From positions 62,001-126,000 of the forward strand of contig CAMZBI010000002.1 in assembly GCA_947304585.1 (NCBI GenBank): a stretch of DNA of 64,000 nucleotides, given 5' to 3'. The position numbers and the translations under genes are program-made. The notes beneath the pieces are model-generated. The model had not been told where the DNA came from. It saw only the letters and a list, made by a program, of their open reading frames with translations, and did not search any database. Source of the stretch: an uncultured Clostridia bacterium. Lineage in GTDB: Bacteria; Bacillota; Clostridia; UBA1212. Below, in pieces: positions 9,639-16,987 of the stretch; the first letter of the stretch is position 1, and every line of letters begins with the position of its first letter.

Positions 9639-9670
9639 GAGAATCTATAAATATAATTAGGAAAAAAGGC

Positions 9671-11296
9671 ATGACAGGCAGTGATCTGATAGTTAAAATA
9701 CTTGTCGATTCCGGTGTTTCCGTTTGTTTCGGATACCCCGGAGGCGCCGCTATGCCTCTTTACGACGCACTTTATAAAAAAAGGGATAAAATAAGGCACG
9801 TAAGGACTGCCCACGAACAGGGGGCTTCTCACGCCGCTGACGGCTATGCCAGAGCTTCCGGAAAACTTGGAGTATGCATAGCGACCTCAGGTCCCGGCGC
9901 TACCAATCTTGTGACAGGTATCGCCACAGCTTTTTCCGACAGCAGCCATGTGCTTTTCATCACCGCCAACGTGGACTCTTCGGAAATCGGAACAGACAGC
10001 TTTCAGGAGGCTGACGTGGCCGGCATAACGACCCCTGTCTGCAAATACAACTGGACAGTCAGAGATCCTTTTGCCCTTGAAAAGACTCTCAGAAAAGCCA
10101 TAAAGCTTGCGTTCGAGGGCAGACCGGGCCCCGTACTCATTGATGTTGCCCACGACGTGCTTTGCTTTAATTATCCCGGTGATTACAGTTTTTCCGCGGA
10201 TGATTCCGACATGTCGGAGGCGAGAAGTCCGGGTGTGCCGGAGGCGGACGATAAATTGGCGGAGAGAATTGCCGCCGAGATCAAAAAAGCTTCAAGACCT
10301 GTGATGATCGCAGGGGGCGGTGTCGGCATATCAGGTGCCTGGGAAGAGGTATTTAAACTGTCTCACGGGGCGTCGATCCCTGTTGCTTCAACACTTATGG
10401 CCTGCGGAGTTCTGCCCTCCGACGATCCTCTCAATCTCGGCATGGTGGGAAGGTACGGCAATCCCCGGGCTCTTTCCTTTGTTGAGAATTCGGATCTTGT
10501 GATCGCTGTGGGAATGAGATTCAGCAACAGGACCCACGGTTTTGAAAAAGCCGGAAAGAAAATTATACATATAGACAGCGACGTTTCTGAACTTGGCAAG
10601 AACATTGAGACCGATATCCCTGTCTGGGGCGACGCCAAAGCAGTTCTGTCCAAGATTATTGAAAAACTTGAGATCAAAGGCTCTGAAACAGCAAGTCGAA
10701 AGACAGATTTTTGCCAGCCGGAGAAGACCGGAAACTGTTTGTTCTCCGAGAGCGCAGATCGGCTGGTATCCGAAGTTTTCCTGAAAATAAAGGAAAAACT
10801 CGGAGACGTTTCTGTCGTAACCGACGTGGGGATCCACCAGATGGCGACAGCAAGGCTTTACCCATTTGAAAAGCCCGGAAGACTTATCACCAGCGGCGGT
10901 TTCGGGACAATGGGATTCGGCCTTGGAGCGGTGCTGGGAGCTTCCGTTGCAGCGGAGGAGGGCATTGGCGTGTCCCGGGGAACTGTGCTTGTCACAGGCG
11001 ACGGCTCTTTAAGAATGAGCGTAGCCGAACTTGCCTCCATCAGGGAGAACGGAATAAAGACGCTGATCATAGTTTTAAACAACAAGTCCCTGGGCATGGT
11101 CCGGGACATTCAAAAAAGCAAATTCGGAAGGCGTTACATTGCAACGGACGCTTCCTACAGGGTGCCGGATTTCAAGGCAGCTGCAAAAGCTTACGGTCTC
11201 TCCGGATTTACCGTTAAAGACCTGCAAGGGTTTGAAAAGGCGCTGGATCAGTACATTGGCGGCAGGAAGGCTGCGGTCATAGACGTGCGCATTTAA
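9671..11296 (+). CDS. ilvB: Acetolactate synthase large subunit
   Basis: This 541-residue thiamine-diphosphate enzyme condenses pyruvate with pyruvate or 2-ketobutyrate, the first shared step of valine, leucine and isoleucine synthesis. GYPGGAAMPLYD is near the N-terminus. HEQGASHAADGYARASG holds the cofactor-activating Glu. The TPP/Mg motif is GDGSLRMS followed by NNKSLGMVR. The family usually reads MVRQWQ at the last motif, while here it is MVRDIQ, so the Trp linked to 2-ketobutyrate preference is an Ile. The C-terminus ends soon after the motif, making it slightly short. ATG 9671 follows AGGAAAAAAGG. It is 21 bp upstream of ilvN. Confidence 0.88.
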   Translation: MTGSDLIVKILVDSGVSVCFGYPGGAAMPLYDALYKKRDKIRHVRTAHEQGASHAADGYARASGKLGVCIATSGPGATNLVTGIATAFSDSSHVLFITANVDSSEIGTDSFQEADVAGITTPVCKYNWTVRDPFALEKTLRKAIKLAFEGRPGPVLIDVAHDVLCFNYPGDYSFSADDSDMSEARSPGVPEADDKLAERIAAEIKKASRPVMIAGGGVGISGAWEEVFKLSHGASIPVASTLMACGVLPSDDPLNLGMVGRYGNPRALSFVENSDLVIAVGMRFSNRTHGFEKAGKKIIHIDSDVSELGKNIETDIPVWGDAKAVLSKIIEKLEIKGSETASRKTDFCQPEKTGNCLFSESADRLVSEVFLKIKEKLGDVSVVTDVGIHQMATARLYPFEKPGRLITSGGFGTMGFGLGAVLGASVAAEEGIGVSRGTVLVTGDGSLRMSVAELASIRENGIKTLIIVLNNKSLGMVRDIQKSKFGRRYIATDASYRVPDFKAAAKAYGLSGFTVKDLQGFEKALDQYIGGRKAAVIDVRI

Positions 11297-11317
11297 TTAT
11301 TGGCAAAGGTGAAGAAA

Positions 11318-11845
11318 ATGGCAGACAAAAATCAGGACAATCAGGAACTAAACATAAGGACTCTTTCCATCGTGGTGGACAACGTTGCCGGCGTTCTGTC
11401 GAAGGTGACAAGTCTTTTCAGCAGACGGGGCTTCAATATCGACAGCCTTGCGGTGGGAACCACTGAAAAACCGGAATTTTCCAGAATTACGGTGAAAATC
11501 CACGCCACCTTGAGCCAGGTCTCACATCTGGTACTGCAGCTTGAGAAACTTCCCTGCGTCGGCAAGGTGGTGGTGCTGGAAGAGACAGCCATGATCCAGC
11601 GGGAACTTATAGTCATAAAAGTGAAGGCTGATTCCGCAACAAGGGGCGAGATCATTGAGATCGTCAATATTTTCAGAGGGAAGATCATTGACCTCTCTCC
11701 GGAGTCTGTGATAGTGGAAGTCACCGGCGAGGACGACAAGGCGGAGGCTGTCATAAGAATGCTTTCAAAATTCGGTATTATTGAGATGGCAAGGACAGGC
11801 ATCGTGGCCCTGGGAAGAGGCCGGGAAACCATCTACGGCGATTGA
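11318..11845 (+). CDS. ilvN: Acetolactate synthase small (regulatory) subunit
   Basis: This is a 175-residue protein with an N-terminal ACT domain (IRTLSIVVDNVAGVLSKV, then FSRRGFNIDSLAVG) and the usual C-terminal ALS_ss domain (RELIVIKV, then FGIIEMARTGIVALGRG). It binds the large subunit and gives valine feedback control. ATG 11318 follows AAAGGTG. The upstream TTG at 11300 has no site and would add six residues. It lies between ilvB and cimA in one apparent operon. Confidence 0.92.
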   Translation: MADKNQDNQELNIRTLSIVVDNVAGVLSKVTSLFSRRGFNIDSLAVGTTEKPEFSRITVKIHATLSQVSHLVLQLEKLPCVGKVVVLEETAMIQRELIVIKVKADSATRGEIIEIVNIFRGKIIDLSPESVIVEVTGEDDKAEAVIRMLSKFGIIEMARTGIVALGRGRETIYGD

Positions 11846-11908
11846 TACATTAGATTGATACATTAAAGGATTTCATGTTAAAGATTGACTTTTAAAGGGT
11901 TTACTGCA

Positions 11909-13495
11909 ATGGATTCTGCAAGACATATTTCGATCTACGATACGACTTTGAGAGAGGGTTCCCAGTGCGTGGGGATATCCTTTACCCTTGCCGACAAGCT
12001 GTCCCTCTGTCAGGAATTGGACAAACTGGGCGTGGACTTTATTGAAGGGGGCCTTGCGGGGAGCTCGCCAAAGGACGACGCCTTCTATACGGAGATGAAG
12101 AACAGGCCGCTTACCCATGCAAAGCTTGTGGCATTCGGGCAGACTGTGAGACCCGGCGTTTCTCCCGAAGAGGATAAAATGCTTGCAGCTCTGGTGGGGA
12201 CCGGTACGGAATACGTGGCGGTCTTCGGCAAGACCAATATCGACCAGGCTTCCGAGATCCTGGGGGTAACTCCCGAAGAGAATGTAAAGATGATCTCGGA
12301 GACCGTGGATTTTCTCGTAAAAGCAGGAAAAAAGGTTTTCTTTGATGCGGAGCATTATTTCGACGGGTTCAGAGTTTCTCCGGAATATGCAACGGAGTGT
12401 CTTAAGGCGGCCATTGATGCAGGCTGCTTCATGGTCGTGCTTTGCGACACCAACGGCGGTGTACTTCCTTTCGAAATCGACGAGACTGTAAAAGCAACTC
12501 TTCAAAAGGTACCCTCTCTTCGGGACAATTTCGGCATCCATGTCCACAACGACTCCGGTACCGCTGATTATTCAACTATCGAGGCGGTAAGGCTTGGCGC
12601 CAATGTTGCACAGGTGGCCGTCAACGGCTGGGGCGAGAGATGCGGCAACGCCAATCTTTTTACCGTTGTCCCGAATCTGACCCTGAAACTCTTTTACGAC
12701 ACCATCCCGGACCTCAGCGTTCTTTACGATCTCGCCCACAGATGCTGCGAGACCGCCAACGTCAAAATGTTTGAGTTTTCCCCATTCGTAGGCAAATACG
12801 CCTTCAGCCACAAGGCCGGGACCCACATTGATGCGGTTCGCAAAAACTCCTCCTCCTACGAGCACGTTGCTCCGGAGGCCGTTGGCAATTCGAGGAAATT
12901 CATGCTGTCGGAGCAGTCGGGCAGGGCAGCTGTCATCGCCAAGGTCAACGAGCTCCTGCCAAGGCTTGGCTGCAATTCGGCTGACGCCGGTGTAATTGTT
13001 GACAGGATCAAAGAACTCGAACTTGAAGGCTACCGCTTCGAAGGGGCTGACGCCTCCTTTGAAATGCTGGTCAAGGATCTGCTGGGCATAAGAAGGTCTT
13101 GGTTTAAGCTTAATACTTACAAGGTCGTTGTTTTCGACGATGCAGGCAACGACGGACCGTCCGTAACAGCCAGCGCCATCGTTGACGTGACGGTTGACGG
13201 AAGAAGAGAGATCACCGCCGACAACGGGATCGGCCCTGTGGACGCCCTGGACAAGGCCCTAAGGAAGGCATTGACAAGCTTCTATCCTCAGATTCGGGAT
13301 ATGTATTTGATAGACTACAAGGTGAGGGTCCTGGAGAGCAGGCTTGCAACCGAATCGGTTGTTCGGGTGGTCATCGAAAGTTCCGACGGCAGCCGCAACT
13401 GGTGCACGGTAGGTGTTTCGGGAGACATAATCAAGGCCAGCTTTAACGCCCTTGTGGATTCGTACACGTACATGCTGGATAACACTTCTCTCTGA
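11909..13495 (+). CDS. cimA: (R)-citramalate synthase
   Basis: The protein (528 residues) is a DRE-TIM condensing enzyme of the CimA type. It makes citramalate from pyruvate and acetyl-CoA, giving a threonine-independent route to 2-ketobutyrate and isoleucine. YDTTLREGSQCVGISFT is the catalytic N-terminal motif, HVHNDSGTADYST the metal-binding His motif, GWGERCGNANL follows, then FSHKAGTHIDAV. A C-terminal LeuA-type allosteric domain is present. ATG 11909 has AAAGGG 9 bp upstream and is preferred over TTG 11885. Placement directly after ilvBN supports the isoleucine assignment. The sequence GSQ in place of GEQ in the first motif is typical for this subgroup. Confidence 0.88.
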   Translation: MDSARHISIYDTTLREGSQCVGISFTLADKLSLCQELDKLGVDFIEGGLAGSSPKDDAFYTEMKNRPLTHAKLVAFGQTVRPGVSPEEDKMLAALVGTGTEYVAVFGKTNIDQASEILGVTPEENVKMISETVDFLVKAGKKVFFDAEHYFDGFRVSPEYATECLKAAIDAGCFMVVLCDTNGGVLPFEIDETVKATLQKVPSLRDNFGIHVHNDSGTADYSTIEAVRLGANVAQVAVNGWGERCGNANLFTVVPNLTLKLFYDTIPDLSVLYDLAHRCCETANVKMFEFSPFVGKYAFSHKAGTHIDAVRKNSSSYEHVAPEAVGNSRKFMLSEQSGRAAVIAKVNELLPRLGCNSADAGVIVDRIKELELEGYRFEGADASFEMLVKDLLGIRRSWFKLNTYKVVVFDDAGNDGPSVTASAIVDVTVDGRREITADNGIGPVDALDKALRKALTSFYPQIRDMYLIDYKVRVLESRLATESVVRVVIESSDGSRNWCTVGVSGDIIKASFNALVDSYTYMLDNTSL

Positions 13496-13521
13496 CAAAG
13501 ATTCAAGGTTTTTTCAAGGTT

Positions 13522-13559
13522 TCCGGTGGGTTTTTTGCAAAAATTCACCGGATTTTTTT
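13522..13559 (+). terminator. Intrinsic terminator of the ilvB-ilvN-cimA operon
   Basis: TCCGGTG (13522-13528) pairs with CACCGGA (13546-13552), and an inner TTTTT/AAAAA pairing extends the stem. A run of seven T follows at 13553-13559. It lies 25 bp after the cimA stop codon. Confidence 0.88.
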
Positions 13560-13642
13560 GTTTTTTTGACCGTTTTTGGCCCTTCATCCGGGCCGTTTTC
13601 ACCATAGTTTAAACATAATATAATATATAAGAAAAAACCTTT

Positions 13643-13673
13643 ATTTCCGGAAAATATTTTATTTTCCGGAAAT
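13643..13673. repeat. Perfect 12-bp inverted repeat upstream of ydbC
   Basis: ATTTCCGGAAAA (13643-13654) and TTTTCCGGAAAT (13662-13673) are perfectly complementary with a 7-nt loop. Each arm also contains the self-palindrome TTTCCGGAAA. The element sits just ahead of the -35 at 13684. No T-run follows, so an operator or a processed hairpin is as likely as a terminator. Confidence 0.7.
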
Positions 13674-13683
13674 GATTTTCTCC

Positions 13684-13712
13684 TTGAAAAGGGGGTTGAC
13701 AGCTGATACAAT
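13684..13712 (+). promoter_or_regulatory. Promoter for ydbC-comF
   Basis: TTGAAA (13684-13689), 17 bp spacer, TACAAT (13707-13712), 34 bp before the ATG of the YdbC-like gene. A second -35-like TTGACA at 13696 has no matching -10. Confidence 0.65.
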
Positions 13713-13745
13713 CCTCTCACTAGCCAATTTGAGGAGGTAAAGAAA

Positions 13746-14069
13746 ATGGCAGACATAAAACATGAGATCGTTCAGCACATAGCAGTGATCAGTGACAAGG
13801 GCAACGGCTGGCTCAGGGAAGTAAACCTGGTCAAGTGGAATGACATGGGAGTCAAGGTCGATATAAGAGACTGGAATTCTTCCCGGAAAAGCATGAGAAA
13901 GGGAATCACACTGAACAAGCAGGAATTCCTTACTCTTGTCAAATCATTCAGGAAAATCAATGCTGCGGATCTATCTGACGCAGAGCCGGGATTCAACCCG
14001 GGTCTCAAAGCAGAGGGACCGACAGATATTGATCCTGAATGCGATCTTGATGCCGCCGCCAATGGCTGA
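13746..14069 (+). CDS. YdbC/PC4-family single-stranded nucleic-acid binding protein
   Basis: The N-terminal 70 residues closely resemble Bacillus-type YdbC: MADIKHEIVQHIAVIS, then a Trp-rich beta core (LVKWND, DIRDWN) and KGITLNKQEF. This fold is related to the eukaryotic PC4 coactivator and binds single-stranded DNA or RNA as a dimer. The 107-residue protein adds about 35 acidic C-terminal residues, a tail not needed for the fold. ATG 13746 follows the very strong GAGGAGGT. Five bases separate it from comF, so the two are likely cotranscribed. Its biological role is not settled. Confidence 0.85.
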   Translation: MADIKHEIVQHIAVISDKGNGWLREVNLVKWNDMGVKVDIRDWNSSRKSMRKGITLNKQEFLTLVKSFRKINAADLSDAEPGFNPGLKAEGPTDIDPECDLDAAANG

Positions 14070-14074
14070 GATCA

Positions 14075-14803
14075 ATGTTCCCCGTGTCAGCCGCCGGTGA
14101 AGTTCTGCAAAAGATAAAGCCCGTTTTTACTAAAATAACCTCTTTTGCGGGTACACTCTTTTTTCCGCCCGCTTGCGTTATCTGCGGATCGTTTTGCGAG
14201 GAGGGCATTTGTCCGGATTGCCTCAAGACGGTGAACAGGTCGACTAAAAACAAAGAAGGACGTTCGGAACTTTACAAGTACGGAAATCTTTTCCACTATG
14301 CCAGGTACAACGGCGTGATCAAAGAACTGGTGGGAAGATACAAGTTCAAGGGCGAGATGTGGCTGGGCAGATCCATTGGCGATCTGCTTTACAACCACTT
14401 TGAGGAAAGGATCCGGGATTACGACTGCCTGATATACGTGCCGGCGAGCAGATCCGCATTTATAAAAAGAGGTTTTGACCAATGCCGTGAGATCGCATTG
14501 GAGATATCAAAGAAATCGGGAATTGGCGTTATGAATGTGCTTGAGAGCACTTCAGGCAGGAAAAAGCAGTCAAAACTGAAACGTGACTCAAGAAAAGAAA
14601 ACGCTGAGGGAAGGTTTACAGTAGCGCAGGATTATTCAATAGGCAACGGCGAGGCCCTGAAAGGGAAAAAGGTGCTTTTAATAGACGATATTCTGACGAC
14701 CGGTTCTACGCTGAGGGAATGCGCTGAACTTCTGATAGGATCCTGCGGCTGCAGCTGCGTTGACGCCATGGTTTTTGCCACCGGCAGAACCGATATAGAA
14801 TAA
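14075..14803 (+). CDS. comF: ComF family phosphoribosyltransferase-like protein
   Basis: The 242-residue protein has an N-terminal zinc-binding Cys cluster (CVICG, CEEGICPDC) and a C-terminal PRPP-binding loop, VLLIDDILTTGST, the hallmark of phosphoribosyltransferases. ComF proteins act in DNA uptake or in recovery of nucleotides. No other competence gene is in the window. The ribosome-binding site of ATG 14075 is weak and lies in the end of ydbC, which suggests translational coupling. Confidence 0.85.
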   Translation: MFPVSAAGEVLQKIKPVFTKITSFAGTLFFPPACVICGSFCEEGICPDCLKTVNRSTKNKEGRSELYKYGNLFHYARYNGVIKELVGRYKFKGEMWLGRSIGDLLYNHFEERIRDYDCLIYVPASRSAFIKRGFDQCREIALEISKKSGIGVMNVLESTSGRKKQSKLKRDSRKENAEGRFTVAQDYSIGNGEALKGKKVLLIDDILTTGSTLRECAELLIGSCGCSCVDAMVFATGRTDIE

Positions 14804-15210
14804 ATAAAAAACTCAATTCGAACATTGAAAACCGAATAATCTTTTTAGATTGCCGCAAGAACATTGGCTACGGGGAGCCGCAGTCTTTAGGATGCAAAGG
14901 TCAATGCAATGATGAAAGCCGTTGCTTTGTAAAACCGTATCACAGCCGGTCCTGCAGATATGCCGGGCCATTCATTTTACACAGTCTCAACATTCGGGTT
15001 TTACAGAAGTGCTTCGGGAAATGTAAATTGCAAACCTTTGAGGAGAGTGAAAAAACGGCCGCGATCCGTTTTGCCAATTGTTTACTTTCCGGTTAAAAGC
15101 CGGGACCGACATTTCGGCCGAAGTGAACGGGAATCCCAACAGCGTTCATTGACGGAGACGTTTTTGCGTGCGGCAATCGCGAGTTTTTTTCTAAATTTAC
15201 TGAGATAAAT
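14804..15210. other. 407-bp intergenic region without a recognised element
   Basis: Several small stems are visible, for example GGCT-ACGGGG-AGCC near 14867-14880, and a T-run (15184-15190) about 20 bp before the next ATG. I compared it by eye with c-di-GMP, ZTP, yybP-ykoY and cobalamin riboswitch motifs and found no convincing match. No open reading frame above 80 codons with a ribosome-binding site is present. It could hold a promoter and leader for the beta-helix gene at 15211. Confidence 0.4.
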
Positions 15211-15933
15211 ATGAATAAATTCAGAATTCTTAAAAATGAATCTGCCGTCGTAATGGGGAGGAAAGTCTTCCGGATAATTGCTCTGAGATCTTTCGGAGAC
15301 GTCAAAGAGGGCGATCTCGGAGGCTTTGTGGAAGAATTGGGAAACCTTTCAAACGACGGCAAATGCTGGATCTACAGTCCGGCAGTGGCAATGGAAAAAG
15401 CAATTATTAAAGACAATGCATCGGTGTCGGGCGCCGCATTGGTAAGAGGCCATGCTTCAGTCTGCGGGAATGCAAAGGTCGAAGGCGGAAGCGCAACCGG
15501 TACAGGCTTTGATAGTAAGCTTTCTTATACCGGAGAGTTTGCAGAAGTATCTGGCGAGGCCCTTCTTTGCGGCAATGCTCTGGTAAGGCACGGAGCGAAG
15601 CTTATGCAGAACGCAACGGTCTTCGGGAATGCCAGGATACTTAACAGAGCAACAGTGAAAGGACATGCGGAAATCGGCGGAAATGCATTGGTGTCAGGCA
15701 GGGCGAGAATTGCGGACCACGCAAGGATCTTCGGCAATGCCACGGTAAAAGGCAACGCCTTTATTAAAAACAATGCGGCGGTGCTTGGCAATGCGGTCAT
15801 TTCGGGTAATGCTGTGATTATGGGGAGTTTCACTGCAGGAGGCAATAAAAGGGTCTCCAAAGGTGTTCTTTCGGGTATCAGGAACCCGGAGCCGCTGTAT
15901 TTTGACAGTGACGGACCGTCAAAGGATTCATAG
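15211..15933 (+). CDS. Hexapeptide-repeat left-handed beta-helix protein, YdcK-like (copy 1)
   Basis: After a 50-residue head with the family pattern GDLGGFVEE-x-NLS and CWIYSPA, the protein runs through about 20 imperfect hexapeptides of the type [A/V]-x-[V/I]-x-G-[N/H], for example NASVSGAALVRGHASVCGN. This predicts a long left-handed beta-helix. It resembles E. coli YdcK and related phage- or plasmid-borne proteins of unknown function. Unlike acyltransferases of this fold, no catalytic His or acceptor domain is evident. There is no signal peptide. ATG 15211 has only a weak ribosome-binding site. A second copy follows after 16 bp. Confidence 0.8.
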   Translation: MNKFRILKNESAVVMGRKVFRIIALRSFGDVKEGDLGGFVEELGNLSNDGKCWIYSPAVAMEKAIIKDNASVSGAALVRGHASVCGNAKVEGGSATGTGFDSKLSYTGEFAEVSGEALLCGNALVRHGAKLMQNATVFGNARILNRATVKGHAEIGGNALVSGRARIADHARIFGNATVKGNAFIKNNAAVLGNAVISGNAVIMGSFTAGGNKRVSKGVLSGIRNPEPLYFDSDGPSKDS

Positions 15934-15949
15934 GGAGCTATTGGCGGTT

Positions 15950-16582
15950 ATGAATTATATAAAATATGAAATTGACTATGAGTACCCGGAAACTTTTTTT
16001 GGGAGAACCCTTTACAGGATAGTGGCAAAGAAATCTTTCTGTCCGGGGATGGAATCGGATAATCAAAACAGTCCGGTGCGGAGGGGCCGCGTGCTTGTGC
16101 GTGCCGGCGATATCGGAGGACTGATTGAAGGAAAGTGGAACCTTTCTGAAGAAGGGAACTGCTGGATAGGAAAAGGCGCAGCTGTTTTCGGCAAGGCGCT
16201 GGTCTCCGGTAACGCTTTTGTCCACGGTATCGAGTCATATCCAAAACCCACGGTCACCATTCGCGACAGGGCAAGGGTCTTCGGCTGCTGTGAGGTCAAA
16301 GATTTTTCTCAGATAAGAGACAGTGCGCAGGTCGGCGGGTGTTCAGTCATCCGTCAGTACGCAAGAATCGAGGATTCTGTAACTGTCATCGATTCCGATA
16401 TAGGAGGCTATGCCTGTATATTTGACAACGTTTACGTTAAAGGGGCGGACAAAATAATCGATTACAGTGCCAGACCGTCGAGGATATCTACCCCAAAAGA
16501 GCTTGAAAAGGCGCTGCGGGCTGTTGAGGCTGCCAGAGACGCTGATCTTCACAGACCATGCGTTGCTAAACGGGGTGGCTGA
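15950..16582 (+). CDS. Hexapeptide-repeat beta-helix protein, YdcK-like (copy 2)
   Basis: This 210-residue protein has the same head as its neighbour (GDIGGLIEG-x-WNLS, CWIGKGAAV) followed by fewer hexapeptides (VFGKALVSGNAFVHG, then QIRDSAQVGGCSVI). The C-terminus from about 180 leaves the repeat pattern and becomes helical and charged. ATG 15950 is chosen because the longer frame to 15863 overlaps copy 1 and has no site; AGGGAG lies upstream. The pair looks like an old tandem duplication followed by divergence. Function is unknown. Confidence 0.75.
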   Translation: MNYIKYEIDYEYPETFFGRTLYRIVAKKSFCPGMESDNQNSPVRRGRVLVRAGDIGGLIEGKWNLSEEGNCWIGKGAAVFGKALVSGNAFVHGIESYPKPTVTIRDRARVFGCCEVKDFSQIRDSAQVGGCSVIRQYARIEDSVTVIDSDIGGYACIFDNVYVKGADKIIDYSARPSRISTPKELEKALRAVEAARDADLHRPCVAKRGG

Positions 16583-16608
16583 CGTCCGCTGATAATGGAG
16601 GTTAAATC

Positions 16609-16911
16609 TTGAAAATCAGAACATGTGTATCATTGGTGACTTTGCTTGTCGCAGTATGCATTTTGTGCGCAGTCTTGCCGGTTTCCGCCGCATATCCAGA
16701 GAAGAAGAGCGGCCTTGTCCGGGAACCCTGCGAAAACAGCCTTATATATGAGTATATGGAGGCTCCTTCTCGTGTATATATTGCGGAGATCGGAGCTGAA
16801 AACAAAGGCGAGCTGATCGAATCAATAATACTGCTGTTAGCCTTTCTCACGATAACGGCAACATTGGTTATACTTATAATTAAAAGAGTTAAAGAGAAAA
16901 AACGAAAATAG
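16609..16911 (+). CDS. Small exported, C-terminally anchored protein of unknown function
   Basis: The 100-residue product has a signal peptide (basic start, then a hydrophobic run to an SAA-like cleavage site near residue 26), about 45 polar residues, and a C-terminal transmembrane helix ending in a basic tail. The start is TTG at 16609: GGAGG lies 7 bp upstream, no ATG is in frame nearby, and this start gives a complete signal peptide. It follows the beta-helix genes by 26 bp and ends four bases before the -35 of the next promoter. I do not recognise the family. Confidence 0.6.
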   Translation: MKIRTCVSLVTLLVAVCILCAVLPVSAAYPEKKSGLVREPCENSLIYEYMEAPSRVYIAEIGAENKGELIESIILLLAFLTITATLVILIIKRVKEKKRK

Positions 16912-16914
16912 CTT

Positions 16915-16943
16915 TTGAAATCGGGGATCCCGTTTAATATAAT
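16915..16943 (+). promoter_or_regulatory. Promoter for the GH127-like gene
   Basis: TTGAAA (16915-16920), 17 bp spacer, TATAAT (16938-16943), 44 bp before the ATG at 16988. The -35 begins right after the stop codon of the small membrane protein. Confidence 0.75.
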
Positions 16944-16958
16944 TGAAGTGCTTCAATT
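16941..16958. promoter_or_regulatory. Perfect palindrome over the promoter -10/+1 (operator candidate)
   Basis: AATTGAAG-TG-CTTCAATT is an 18-bp element with two perfect 8-bp arms. It overlaps the last three bases of the -10 and covers the expected transcription start, where a bound repressor would block initiation. No regulator gene is adjacent, so the binding protein is unknown. Confidence 0.6.
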
Positions 16959-16987
16959 ATTAACATGATTCGGAGATCACTGATGCC

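Noticed and set aside
14804..15210. Riboswitch in the 407-bp region before the beta-helix genes
   Set aside because: No conserved core of c-di-GMP, ZTP, yybP-ykoY, cobalamin, TPP or similar classes could be matched by eye.
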